A stretch of 64,000 bases of DNA from Pseudolactococcus insecticola (GTDB lineage Bacteria; Bacillota; Bacilli; Lactobacillales; Streptococcaceae), in assembly GCF_011170065.1 (NCBI RefSeq), contig NZ_BLLH01000006.1:1-64000 (forward strand), read 5' to 3'. Under the pieces are notes generated by a model. That model saw only the letters and a program-made list of their open reading frames with translations, made no database searches and had not been told where the DNA came from. Below, in pieces: positions 28,860 through 36,494 of this stretch (its first letter is position 1; the number at the start of each line of letters is the position of its first letter). The translations under genes and the position numbers were made by a program.

Positions 28860-30020
28860 TTACCCAATATTTTCCATTTTTTCGCTCACTTCATCCCGCA
28901 TTTTTTCTGTTACGTGCATATAAACTCCAATAGTCGTTTTCTCGTCGCTATGACCTACACGCTCCATAATTGCCTTAATTGGTACACCTATTTCAGCCAA
29001 CAAACTAATATGCGAATGTCTTAACATATGACTAGAAAATCCTTCTGGATATTTCTCATTCAGACAAGCTCGCTTGCCTACTTCTTTCAGATAAAAATTA
29101 ACTGTTTTTGGATCTATCAAGGTGCCTTTGTTATTCAAAAAAACAAATCTTTTATCTTTCGGTACTATTTCATGATTCAAACGGTTCATCTCGTTTAATA
29201 TCTCAATACACCTTGTGTTGATTGAAATTTTTCGGTATGAATCAATTGTTTTTGGGGATGTTATTTTAAAATCGCTTATTTTCACGCTCAGATAATCAAC
29301 TGTATATTTTATGTTAATTATCCGTTTTTCTAAATCAACATTTTCCCATGTTAATGCCAGTGCTTCTCCAATACGAACACCCGTCAAATACATAAACTCA
29401 ATTAAAAGGTTCTTTCTTATTGCGATTGGATTTGGATCGAAAAAACTCATAAACTGCTTCATCTCTTCCCTAGAAAAGAACTTTGCTTTTTTTCTTTCAA
29501 TTACTTCTAATTGTTTCCTTTGTCTTGGCAACTCAACTTTTTCAATCGGATTATCGTCAATATAGCCAAGATTCAAAGCATAACGAAAAAATAGATTTAA
29601 CAACACTTTTTGAGTTCTTTTATATGTAGCCGAACTTTGACTCGAAGTGAAAAAAACTTGAAAATATCTAGTTGTTACGCTTTTTATCCGCTTATCCATA
29701 ACACTTCCTAAAATACTCCTAACCGTTCTAGTCTGAGTCCAATAGGTGCTATCTTTGAGTTCTTGCTTTCTAAAAGCACAATATTCTTCAAAAACCTCAC
29801 CAACAGTTATAAGATCAATTTTCTTTCTGTTTCTCCTTGAATCATACTCCCCTGACAACTTTTCGTCAATTTTCTTATCAAGTCGTCTTCTTGCTTCTCC
29901 TTGTGCCTGTCTTGATTTAGCACTTAACGTGACAGTCGCTTGTTTCCACTTACCTTCACTTTCATCGTAGAATTTTTCATAGTAACGGTATTTACCGTTG
30001 CTCGTTTTTTTATAAAACAA
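28860..30020 (-). CDS. int: Tyrosine recombinase (ICE integrase)
   Basis: About 386 residues with an AP2-like N-terminal arm-binding domain (KYRYYEKFYDESEGKWKQ), a SAM-like core-binding domain (residues about 65-150) and the catalytic domain. The catalytic set is Arg in TGVRIGEAL, His-x-x-Arg in HMLRHSHIS, His in VGHSDEKT and the nucleophile in GVYMHV. The length and layout match Tn916-type integrases. An ATG at 30035 is also in frame, but AAGGAGG lies between it and a TTG at 30020 with ideal spacing, so I prefer TTG. Confidence 0.93.
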   Translation of the reverse strand: MFYKKTSNGKYRYYEKFYDESEGKWKQATVTLSAKSRQAQGEARRRLDKKIDEKLSGEYDSRRNRKKIDLITVGEVFEEYCAFRKQELKDSTYWTQTRTVRSILGSVMDKRIKSVTTRYFQVFFTSSQSSATYKRTQKVLLNLFFRYALNLGYIDDNPIEKVELPRQRKQLEVIERKKAKFFSREEMKQFMSFFDPNPIAIRKNLLIEFMYLTGVRIGEALALTWENVDLEKRIINIKYTVDYLSVKISDFKITSPKTIDSYRKISINTRCIEILNEMNRLNHEIVPKDKRFVFLNNKGTLIDPKTVNFYLKEVGKRACLNEKYPEGFSSHMLRHSHISLLAEIGVPIKAIMERVGHSDEKTTIGVYMHVTEKMRDEVSEKMENIG

Positions 30021-30036
30021 TATACCCTCCTTCATC

Positions 30037-30069
30037 GGTATATCATTAGTTGAATAGACTAATTATACC
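30037..30069 (-). promoter_or_regulatory. int promoter with overlapping inverted repeat
   Basis: TGGTATAAT on the minus strand (TATAAT 30062-30067). GGTATA-ATTAGT pairs with ACTAAT-TATACC across a seven-base loop and a two-base bulge (30037-30069), covering the -10 and the start point. This is a likely operator or an RNA hairpin controlling int. Confidence 0.55.
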
Positions 30070-30073
30070 ACTT

Positions 30074-30298
30074 TTACTTAAATTTTTCCGTCTCTCTATA
30101 TTTCAGATAACCAAAAAAGCCCTTCACATTGATCAACGTCATTCTGCTACTCGGGCTTACTAAAATATTTTTAAATTCATTATTTTTCCTGATTTCCGTC
30201 ATGTATTTTTCCAACGTTTTTATTTTTAATGATGGTAAGTAGTGCTCAATCAAATACTTCTTATCAACTAAAATATCTGGAAAATTATTTATATCCAT
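30074..30298 (-). CDS. Small Xis-like or DNA-binding protein next to int
   Basis: A 74-residue basic protein (start MDINNFPDIL at 30298, nine bases after GGAG; the ATG six bases upstream is too close to it). Motifs such as KYLIEHYLPSLKIKTLEKY suggest a small helix-turn-helix or winged fold. Position, size and strand match excisionases of Tn916-like ICEs, but sequence similarity to Xis is not evident by eye. It is separated from hepT by a terminator. Confidence 0.5.
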   Translation of the reverse strand: MDINNFPDILVDKKYLIEHYLPSLKIKTLEKYMTEIRKNNEFKNILVSPSSRMTLINVKGFFGYLKYRETEKFK

Positions 30299-30341
30299 CC
30301 TCATCTTCTCCTTTCATTGGATGATGTTATTTTAGCAACAA

Positions 30342-30369
30342 AAAAAGACTAGCTCTATTAGTCTTTTCT
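30342..30369 (-). terminator. Terminator after hepT
   Basis: AAAGACTA and TAGTCTTT pair around a seven-base loop, with a T run on the minus strand. The 5' arm includes the hepT stop codon. Confidence 0.85.
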
Positions 30370-30741
30370 AAAATTATTTCGATGACGCAAATCATCATAA
30401 ATCACTGGTAAAATCTTTTCTAATTTAGTAACATCAATTCTGACAGCATCTAAAATTTCACGTTTAGGAATGTTATTATACTCATGATCTATAAAGTTTC
30501 TTAACAAACGAATACTATTCCAATCAACTTCTGGATATTTTTCTTTCGTTTCTTCTGACAACTTAGCCAAACTAGCTTGTTCCCCCATTTGCGACAAGTT
30601 AAACGAAATGTTTTCTACAACCATCTCATCACTTAAATCTATTCCTAATTTTGAGAAACGAGTCATATTTTCTCTAATTCGCTCAATGTTGTACATCATC
30701 AATTCAATATAACGTAAATCTTCCTTCACACTATCTCGCAA
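30358..30741 (-). CDS. hepT: HepT (HEPN/DUF86) toxin
   Basis: A 127-residue all-helical HEPN ribonuclease-type protein. The catalytic RX4HXY motif is intact as RNFIDHEY near residue 88. In studied MNT-HEPN pairs the toxin is an RNase, one of which trims the 3' end of tRNAs, and it is inactivated by oligo-AMPylation of the motif tyrosine by the MNT partner. The start overlaps mntA by 11 bases. It serves as an addiction or defence module of the ICE. Confidence 0.9.
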   Translation of the reverse strand: MRDSVKEDLRYIELMMYNIERIRENMTRFSKLGIDLSDEMVVENISFNLSQMGEQASLAKLSEETKEKYPEVDWNSIRLLRNFIDHEYNNIPKREILDAVRIDVTKLEKILPVIYDDLRHRNNFRKD

Positions 30742-31051
30742 CTAGCTCCACCCTATCTCTCTCAAAACTCTTTACTAGCCTATTTTCGAGTCTTCCATTT
30801 TCATATACCCTGTCTAGTGTCAATAAATCAACAGGTAAAGACAGAACAGATTCTAACTCGGTTTTTAACTTTATTTGACCTAAGATACCTCTAATCATGC
30901 TACTTTCATAGTCAAAAGCTAAATCTACATCACTGTTTTCATCAGCTTCGCCACGAGCATAAGAGCCAAAAAGGTAAACTTCCTTTAGACCATACTTTTC
31001 GATAATTGGCTTGATCTTTTCTTTGATTTCACCCACTGTCAATACCGTCAT
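30731..31051 (-). CDS. mntA: MntA antitoxin, minimal nucleotidyltransferase
   Basis: 106 residues with the MNT signature GSYARGEADENSDVDLAFD region (GSxAxGxxxxxSDxDL), including two catalytic aspartates. It AMPylates the HepT motif tyrosine and so neutralises the toxin. It is first in the pair, with good promoter (extended -10) and GGGAGG ribosome-binding site. A tRNA-like sequence on the same strand ends 93 bases upstream. Confidence 0.92.
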   Translation of the reverse strand: MTVLTVGEIKEKIKPIIEKYGLKEVYLFGSYARGEADENSDVDLAFDYESSMIRGILGQIKLKTELESVLSLPVDLLTLDRVYENGRLENRLVKSFERDRVELVAR

Positions 31052-31080
31052 AATCTATTCCTCCCTGTTTCTTTAATTCT

Positions 31081-31089
31081 ATTATATCA
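31081..31089 (-). promoter_or_regulatory. mntA-hepT promoter (extended -10)
   Basis: Minus strand TGATATAAT at 31089-31081, about 30 bases before mntA. The -35 is weak. It lies between the tRNA-like element and mntA. Confidence 0.55.
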
Positions 31090-31143
31090 AATTTTCAAGT
31101 TCAAACCAGCTTCAAACTTTTTCCTCCTTTCACCCAAAATCAA

Positions 31144-31209
31144 CATATCATGCAGGAATCGAACCCGCATCGCTTTTTTTCAAGCGTTCTACCATTGAAC
31201 TAATGATAT
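31144..31209 (-). tRNA. tRNA-like gene with a shrunken anticodon arm
   Basis: Read on the minus strand: acceptor ATATCAT pairs perfectly with ATGATAT; T8-A9; D arm GTTC-AATGGTA-GAAC with the conserved GG; T arm GCGGG-TTCGATT-CCTGC; discriminator G. All are canonical. Between C25 and the T arm there are 17 bases, six fewer than normal. They form at best GCTT-GAAAAA-AAGC, so there is no seven-base anticodon loop with U33. No CCA is encoded. It could be a tRNA pseudogene, a non-translating tRNA mimic, or an att-site relic. The arms are too well kept for old decay. Confidence 0.65.
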
Positions 31210-31232
31210 ACTACAAATAAACAACTATCTGA

Positions 31233-31394
31233 TTAAGAATTTAATTCCTCCCAATATGCTGCAAAACGATTATCCTCTCTAATTGAATACTCAAGCAAAA
31301 TCTCTGCAAGCTCTTTTGTTGTGAGTAGACTCTTTTCATACGCACGAAAATATTGCGAAATTTCTTCTTGCTCTTCTTCTGTTAAATAATTCAT
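31233..31394 (-). CDS. Small acidic protein of unknown function
   Basis: 53 residues (begins MNYLTEEEQEEISQ) rich in Glu, predicted helical. Its ATG directly follows the stop of the zinc-ribbon gene (TAAATG), so translation is coupled. The family is not recognised. Confidence 0.6.
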   Translation of the reverse strand: MNYLTEEEQEEISQYFRAYEKSLLTTKELAEILLEYSIREDNRFAAYWEELNS

Positions 31395-31781
31395 TTATTC
31401 TCTTTCTTCTACTTCTGCAACTGAAAATTGATACACATCATCATAAACTACCGCAGAGTGTTTTTTACATTTTGGATTAGGGCATTTCACCACCCACCAT
31501 ATTTTTTTATCTTTGCTATGTCGCTCACCTTCATCTTTATCCAAAAAAGAACCACAGTTTGGACAAGTTGTTTCTTTATCATAATGCTTTTCTTTGCTAT
31601 CAATCAGTTCAGTATAAATATAATAAAAGTCAAACACCCTAGAATGTTTGCTGTGACATTTTACACATGCCCCTTCTTCTATTCTTTCACCATCGTAAAA
31701 AGTGCTGCCGTACCACTCAAATTCTTCGCTGCCACAATTTCGGCAGATGTGTCTGTTTGCTCTAAAAATTTCTTTGTGCAT
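31395..31781 (-). CDS. Double zinc-ribbon protein
   Basis: 128 residues with four cysteine pairs: CRNC, CVKC, CPNC and a CPNPKC variant. They form two predicted zinc ribbons separated by a charged linker. No catalytic domain is visible. It follows the cytosine methyltransferase gene on the same strand and precedes a small acidic gene. A nucleic-acid or protein binding role is possible but not shown by sequence. Confidence 0.65.
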   Translation of the reverse strand: MHKEIFRANRHICRNCGSEEFEWYGSTFYDGERIEEGACVKCHSKHSRVFDFYYIYTELIDSKEKHYDKETTCPNCGSFLDKDEGERHSKDKKIWWVVKCPNPKCKKHSAVVYDDVYQFSVAEVEERE

Positions 31782-31823
31782 CCGTTCCTTCTTTCTTATT
31801 CCAAATCTTCATAAAAATTGCAT

Positions 31824-33005
31824 TCAACCACGATCAATCACCTCAGCAATCCGTGCAATCATGTCAGTCACCAAGGCATTCCCCATTAAAAATCGTCTCG
31901 TTGCATCAGTAATACCAGATATTTCTGTCCAATTATCTGGAAAAGTGTTCAACCGTTCTGCCTCAGTAGGTGTTAAAATACGATATTTGTCGCCATCTTT
32001 AATAAAATGCGTTGAACGATTTATACTTCCTTCGCTCGTCAGCATCGTGCGTCCGGGTAGGCTTAAATCATCATGCGGGCTCATGCCGCCTTCGCTGTAA
32101 AAGTATTTATGTCCATCTGCTGTTTTTCGTTCAATCTTTTTAGCACCACGAAGATAATTAAACTTCTCAACTTTTTCTTCAGAAAGATAGTACTTCTCTT
32201 CAACTTTTTCATCAACAATTGCTTTAAGTGGTGTTGCGCCTTCTGATTTTGGTTCAACTTCAATCGTCAAAAATTTCCCGTGACTCATGATGCCAGAATT
32301 ATAAAATTCGCTAGAATAGGTATCAGAAACACTGACAATATCTGATGGCAGATTATCAGACTTTATCCTATTTTTTATAATATTTCCTGTTAGTGGAAAA
32401 GCTTTAGCCATGACACCGTTCTTAATCAGATAGTTTTCACTTACCTCGCAAACGTTTTTAGTAACAAAAATAAAAACACGACGTCTGCGCTGTGGTGCAC
32501 CGTAATCAGCAGCATTAACAACTCGCCATTCCACAGAGTAGTCCAAATCTGAAAAGGCTTTAAGCATAATTGCAAAATCTCGACCACGTTGTTTTGATGG
32601 TGATTTTAAAAGCCGATCAACGTTCTCTAAAATCAAATACTTAGGTTGAATATTTTTTACAGCACGGATGATTTCCCAAAAAAGCACACCTTTTTTGCCT
32701 TCAATTCCTTTTTCTCTATTTAGTGAGCGTGCTACTGAATAGTCTTGACAAGGAAAACCGCCAACAATCATGTCAGCATCCATATTTTTGAAAATCTCAT
32801 CGTTCATTTTTGCGATGTCTTCGTTGATATTTTGAGAGTCTGGAAAGTGCTTATCATAAATTTCATATGCCCACTGTTTTGTCCGACTTGGCTCAAATTG
32901 ATTGCTCCACTTTGTTTCAAACTTATCTTTGTTTGCTTTTTCAAGCCCAATCCTAAAACCACCAACACCAGCAAAAAGTTCGAGTACTTTTATTTTTTTC
33001 ATCAT
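31824..33005 (-). CDS. C5-cytosine DNA methyltransferase (orphan)
   Basis: 393 residues. Motif I is ELFAGVGGFRIGL, motif IV has the catalytic Cys in GGFPCQDYSVA, motif VI is LENVDRLL, motif VIII PQRRRRVF, and motifs IX-X lie near TPTEAERLNTFPDNWT and MGNALVTDMI. The target recognition domain lies between VIII and IX. No restriction endonuclease gene adjoins it, so it probably protects ICE DNA in new hosts. Its ATG overlaps the TGA of the beta-helix gene. Confidence 0.93.
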   Translation of the reverse strand: MMKKIKVLELFAGVGGFRIGLEKANKDKFETKWSNQFEPSRTKQWAYEIYDKHFPDSQNINEDIAKMNDEIFKNMDADMIVGGFPCQDYSVARSLNREKGIEGKKGVLFWEIIRAVKNIQPKYLILENVDRLLKSPSKQRGRDFAIMLKAFSDLDYSVEWRVVNAADYGAPQRRRRVFIFVTKNVCEVSENYLIKNGVMAKAFPLTGNIIKNRIKSDNLPSDIVSVSDTYSSEFYNSGIMSHGKFLTIEVEPKSEGATPLKAIVDEKVEEKYYLSEEKVEKFNYLRGAKKIERKTADGHKYFYSEGGMSPHDDLSLPGRTMLTSEGSINRSTHFIKDGDKYRILTPTEAERLNTFPDNWTEISGITDATRRFLMGNALVTDMIARIAEVIDRG

Positions 33006-34288
33006 TTTCTCACCGTCACGTTATAGGCAGCTGGAAACATGAATGTTTTATAGCCACTTGGTAATGGCACACCTACTTTTGGATTCCAAATAATATTTTG
33101 CACTAAAATGTCGTGTGTCCAACCAATACCTTTGCTTTTACCTGGCAAAGGAGCACCGTTTAGTGCTGGATTTGGGTTATTATGGTTGCCCATTGGATTT
33201 TTCATCTTTTCATATGGACGCCCCCAGACATTATAATCTGTGAAAGTCGAGTTTTTCATTGTAATGTGATGACTTGGGGCACCTGTTTCTTTTCCACCTT
33301 TTGGAGCAATTATCTTATCAAAAATAGTGCCCCCTGCAGCCAAAGATGTCGCAAAGTCCACTTGTACGCTTTCAGCATAGTAGGTGTGTGCAGTTTGTTT
33401 TGTCGCAAAGGAATTGGCTAGCGGGTGATAGCCTTTGAAAGCCATCCCTGAAAAGGTGACGTAGGATGCCCCCATTAGGTCAAACATATGACTGCTTATC
33501 CCACTGTGAATGAAGGTCATGTTTGTAAAATTAAGGTGATCAGAGTTCCAAATTGGAAAAACTAAAATGCTACTACCTGCTCGATTCACTGGATCGCTAT
33601 CGCTACGTCTGATGAATGTCCCACCATTCCATGAAATATTGTTAGCATTAACTGCTGAAATGTACCCAGATCCAACAAATACCGCATTCCTTGCATCTAC
33701 TTTTTTATTGGACGCCATATAAATACTTGAGCCATCCAAGCGATAAATACCAGATAAGACAGTTGTCCCACCTGATTTAGTTGCATTGATTGCTGTTTGT
33801 ATGTCACTTGCTGTCTTGATTGTTCCGTTTGTATAAGTAGCACTGATAATCACTCGCTTTTTATCGCCCGTATAAGCTTGCACAATGACATTGCCTGATG
33901 CGAGGGGCTTTGTGGCATCTATCATAGCGACATATCCACCCGATGCGTTTTTGACACCTTTGTACCAAAAAACGTCGTCTTGCCCTTTGCTTTCTGACCA
34001 AACTTTGAAATAGACGCCGCTTTTCGTTATATCTGCAGGCACTTTACCTGAGAAGTCAAGTGTCGCTGTAATATTATCGGTCAATAATTGTCCTTGCACT
34101 GAGTATTTTCCAGACGGGTATGGCGTTCGTAATCTTATTCCTGCTTTATCGGTAATCGAGTCTGCGCTGACACTATATGGACTTAATTTCCCATGATGAT
34201 TAACACCATCTAAAATTATTTCTCCTGCTGCAAGTGCCACAGTCAAAATTCCCGCACACAGCATTATTTTCTTTTGTCTTTTCATCAT
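33002..34288 (-). CDS. Secreted protein: GBS_Bsp-like domain plus parallel beta-helix
   Basis: 428 residues with a signal or anchor segment (residues about 8-26). A GBS_Bsp-like repeat domain follows, with FKVWSESKGQDDVFWYKG near residues 92-109. The C-terminal part (residues about 160-428) has the stacked short-strand pattern of right-handed parallel beta-helices (NNISWNGGTF, LNFTNMTF, YVTFSGMAF, HHITMKNSTF). Such helices occur in polysaccharide lyases and glycosidases. Catalytic residues cannot be assigned. It is in one operon with the GH43-like gene, seven bases apart. Confidence 0.75.
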   Translation of the reverse strand: MMKRQKKIMLCAGILTVALAAGEIILDGVNHHGKLSPYSVSADSITDKAGIRLRTPYPSGKYSVQGQLLTDNITATLDFSGKVPADITKSGVYFKVWSESKGQDDVFWYKGVKNASGGYVAMIDATKPLASGNVIVQAYTGDKKRVIISATYTNGTIKTASDIQTAINATKSGGTTVLSGIYRLDGSSIYMASNKKVDARNAVFVGSGYISAVNANNISWNGGTFIRRSDSDPVNRAGSSILVFPIWNSDHLNFTNMTFIHSGISSHMFDLMGASYVTFSGMAFKGYHPLANSFATKQTAHTYYAESVQVDFATSLAAGGTIFDKIIAPKGGKETGAPSHHITMKNSTFTDYNVWGRPYEKMKNPMGNHNNPNPALNGAPLPGKSKGIGWTHDILVQNIIWNPKVGVPLPSGYKTFMFPAAYNVTVRK

Positions 34289-34295
34289 TAACCCC

Positions 34296-35774
34296 TCATT
34301 TCACGTTCACATACGGTACGTGTCCTCCTTGCCAAGAAAACGGTATACCATAGGTGACACGCTTTTTATCAGTTGACGAATTATAATTTACCCAACCATG
34401 CAAGTAGAGCTTCTTTTCACCGCTATCGCTTGTTAGTATCTCTGCCCCTCCTGAACCTTGTATTTTATTATTTGTTTTCTCTGTCGTTAAAACTGTATTT
34501 TGATATTTATATGTGCCAAGTAAGCTCTTAGATGTTGCGTATCCCGTGAAATAGTCAGTGGTCGCGTAGGAGTTTCCCGCAAAAAATAAAACATATGTGC
34601 CATCAGGCGATTTAATCAAGCTTGGCGCTTCAATTGTAGAAGCTGGTTTGCCTTTATGTTTAGGACTAGGGTTCTCCACGTTTAGATTTGAAATCATCTT
34701 ATAAGGGTTACTCGCTGCGGTAAAACCCGATGCGGTTAATTTTCTGATATATAGATTACTTGCTTGCATAATTGCATTACCATCGTTTTTATAAAGCAAA
34801 TAAGGTGTACCGTTTTCAATATAAATTGACGGATCAATCACACCACCTGCATTATCCATAGCTATCACAGGGTTATCTGAAACGCTAAATGTGCCATCGG
34901 GTGTACTAGAAGTTGCAACTGCAATCCGACGCTTTCCTGTTGTCTTGTCTTTCACAGAAAAATACAGGTAATATTTGCCGTTAAATTTGCTGACGCTAGG
35001 TGCCCAAATTCCACCAGTACCCCACTTTGGCAGCCTGTTCAAAGCGTCTTTCACAACCCTATAACTGCCATCGCCGTTCATAATAGCAAGCGGAATTTTC
35101 TTTCCTCCTGTACCCGTGCCATACATGTAGGTAACACCCTTCACACTGATGGCACTAGGATCCGCAAATTTCGGATTCGATGAAATTTGTTTGATGACGG
35201 TCGTTGCATCTGCACCAGCCGTATTTGTTACAACCCCAGTACCAATAGCTGACCAAGCTACGCCTTCGTCCTGCCACTTATTTTTAATTAAGTTTTGTTG
35301 CTCAACTTCACTTGTTGTATAGCTATGACGCCCGCTCTTTGCATTTTTGTTATATGCACGGTAGACTGGAACTTTATTACTCTCTGATCCATACCAACTA
35401 ATTCCTTCATATTCCCATCCTGATTTAACTAAATTGTTTTTCTCTGCCACACTTGCCGTATAATGATGATCACCAATATTTTTACTATAAAGACGATAAA
35501 CAGGGATTTTTGAACTAACTGGAGCAACCCAGCCAATTCCTTCATATTTCCAGTTGTTTTTATTGACTAGATTATCTCGTTCAAATTCATTGGCTGTATA
35601 AAAATGTTCACCAGATTTAGGATTATAAACCCTATATATGACTTGGCTACCAACATCTTCTGCAGAAGCTTTCATTACACCAGCAAGCAGACCCCCAGCA
35701 ATAAAAATAGTTGAACAAACAACTGCTTTTTTTACGTTTTTCCCATAAGAACTCTTTTCTCGTTTGCTTCTCAT
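34296..35774 (-). CDS. Secreted protein: DUF5648 repeats plus GH43-like beta-propeller
   Basis: 492 residues: an N-terminal signal (residues about 15-38), three DUF5648 units (motifs RVYNPKSGEHFYTA, RLYSKNIGDHHYTA, and RAYNKNAKSGRHSYT), then a five-bladed-propeller-like domain from about residue 195. The three GH43 acidic positions appear present: Asp in FADPSAI, Asp in VIDPSIY and Glu in IEAPSLI. GH43 enzymes cut arabinan, xylan and related glycans. GGAGG precedes the start. It sits inside the conjugation module, which is unusual cargo. Confidence 0.8.
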   Translation of the reverse strand: MRSKREKSSYGKNVKKAVVCSTIFIAGGLLAGVMKASAEDVGSQVIYRVYNPKSGEHFYTANEFERDNLVNKNNWKYEGIGWVAPVSSKIPVYRLYSKNIGDHHYTASVAEKNNLVKSGWEYEGISWYGSESNKVPVYRAYNKNAKSGRHSYTTSEVEQQNLIKNKWQDEGVAWSAIGTGVVTNTAGADATTVIKQISSNPKFADPSAISVKGVTYMYGTGTGGKKIPLAIMNGDGSYRVVKDALNRLPKWGTGGIWAPSVSKFNGKYYLYFSVKDKTTGKRRIAVATSSTPDGTFSVSDNPVIAMDNAGGVIDPSIYIENGTPYLLYKNDGNAIMQASNLYIRKLTASGFTAASNPYKMISNLNVENPSPKHKGKPASTIEAPSLIKSPDGTYVLFFAGNSYATTDYFTGYATSKSLLGTYKYQNTVLTTEKTNNKIQGSGGAEILTSDSGEKKLYLHGWVNYNSSTDKKRVTYGIPFSWQGGHVPYVNVK

Positions 35775-35857
35775 AGTACCTCCAACGATTCAAGGTATTC
35801 ATCATAATCATCTTCGAAAAACGGTGTATTAAACCATTTTTTAAACCACTCTACCAT
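35771..35857 (-). CDS. Small ORF coupling two ICE genes
   Basis: 28 codons (MVEWFKKWFNTPFFEDD...). GGAGGG lies upstream, its ATG overlaps the end of the ArdA-like gene, and its TGA overlaps the ATG of the GH43-like gene (ATGA). It could be a real small protein (amphipathic, Trp/Phe-rich) or a coupling leader that supplies the next gene's ribosome-binding site. Confidence 0.45.
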   Translation of the reverse strand: MVEWFKKWFNTPFFEDDYDEYLESLEVL

Positions 35858-36177
35858 TCAAGCCCTCCACCTACATACTTAAGAAATCCTTCATCAACAT
35901 AAAAACCATAACCATTCATTTCAACATCTCGTCCTAACGCTTGGAAGTCAATATATTCTGAAAGAAAGTTCCAACCAATTTGAACATCTTTAATCTCTGG
36001 ATAATTTTCAAAAACATATACACCCAAATCCCAATCATTATCAATTCCTTGATAAAGAACCAGATCAGACTTCCAGTGTTCAAGCAACATTTCCTTTGTT
36101 CCGAAAATCCCTAAAAGTTCATCTACATTTTTTGAAATATACTTTGGTAACTCGTCTATCATTTCTTCTGTATTCAT
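35851..36177 (-). CDS. ArdA C-terminal-domain-like protein
   Basis: 108 residues, acidic. The stretch YIDFQALGRDVEMNG strongly recalls the C-terminal ArdA motif YIDYxAYGRDLxLxG. Full ArdA is about 165 residues; this protein lacks the first domains, so it is either a single-domain relative or a product of truncation. ArdA proteins mimic B-form DNA to block type I restriction during ICE entry. Overlaps with both neighbours indicate coupled translation. Confidence 0.6.
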   Translation of the reverse strand: MNTEEMIDELPKYISKNVDELLGIFGTKEMLLEHWKSDLVLYQGIDNDWDLGVYVFENYPEIKDVQIGWNFLSEYIDFQALGRDVEMNGYGFYVDEGFLKYVGGGLEW

Positions 36178-36494
36178 TTTCCGCCTTCTTTTTCTATTTC
36201 AAGTTGGCGTACTTTTAAGTATTCTAGCGCCCGCCTGATATGATCCTGATTTTTTACTATCGTACTTCTAGCAATCTCAAAGTTTCCTAAATCGCCGTCA
36301 TACAATTTTTCGATAATTGAAAAGTCCTCCTCAAAAGCAAATGTGTCAACTTCTAATTTATGAGTGCGATTCATGATCGTTACAACAATAAACGGGCGTT
36401 TCACATAATAAACCAAAACACTTACAGATACTTTTTCACGCCGTCTATACTCTCGACTTGTTTCAAAATCAAGTATTTTTTCTGCATTGAGCAT
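36174..36494 (-). CDS. Unknown ICE protein
   Basis: 106 residues, mixed charge, no signal or membrane segment. It overlaps the ArdA-like gene by 4 bases and shares one base with the upstream membrane-anchored gene. No family recognised; position suggests a cytosolic accessory gene of the conjugation operon. Confidence 0.6.
   Translation of the reverse strand: MLNAEKILDFETSREYRRREKVSVSVLVYYVKRPFIVVTIMNRTHKLEVDTFAFEEDFSIIEKLYDGDLGNFEIARSTIVKNQDHIRRALEYLKVRQLEIEKEGGK

Noticed and set aside
30041-31210. 17-base inverted similarity between the int leader and the 5' part of the tRNA-like gene
   Set aside because: 16 of 17 AT-rich bases match, which is expected by chance several times in 64 kb; not enough for an att-site claim.
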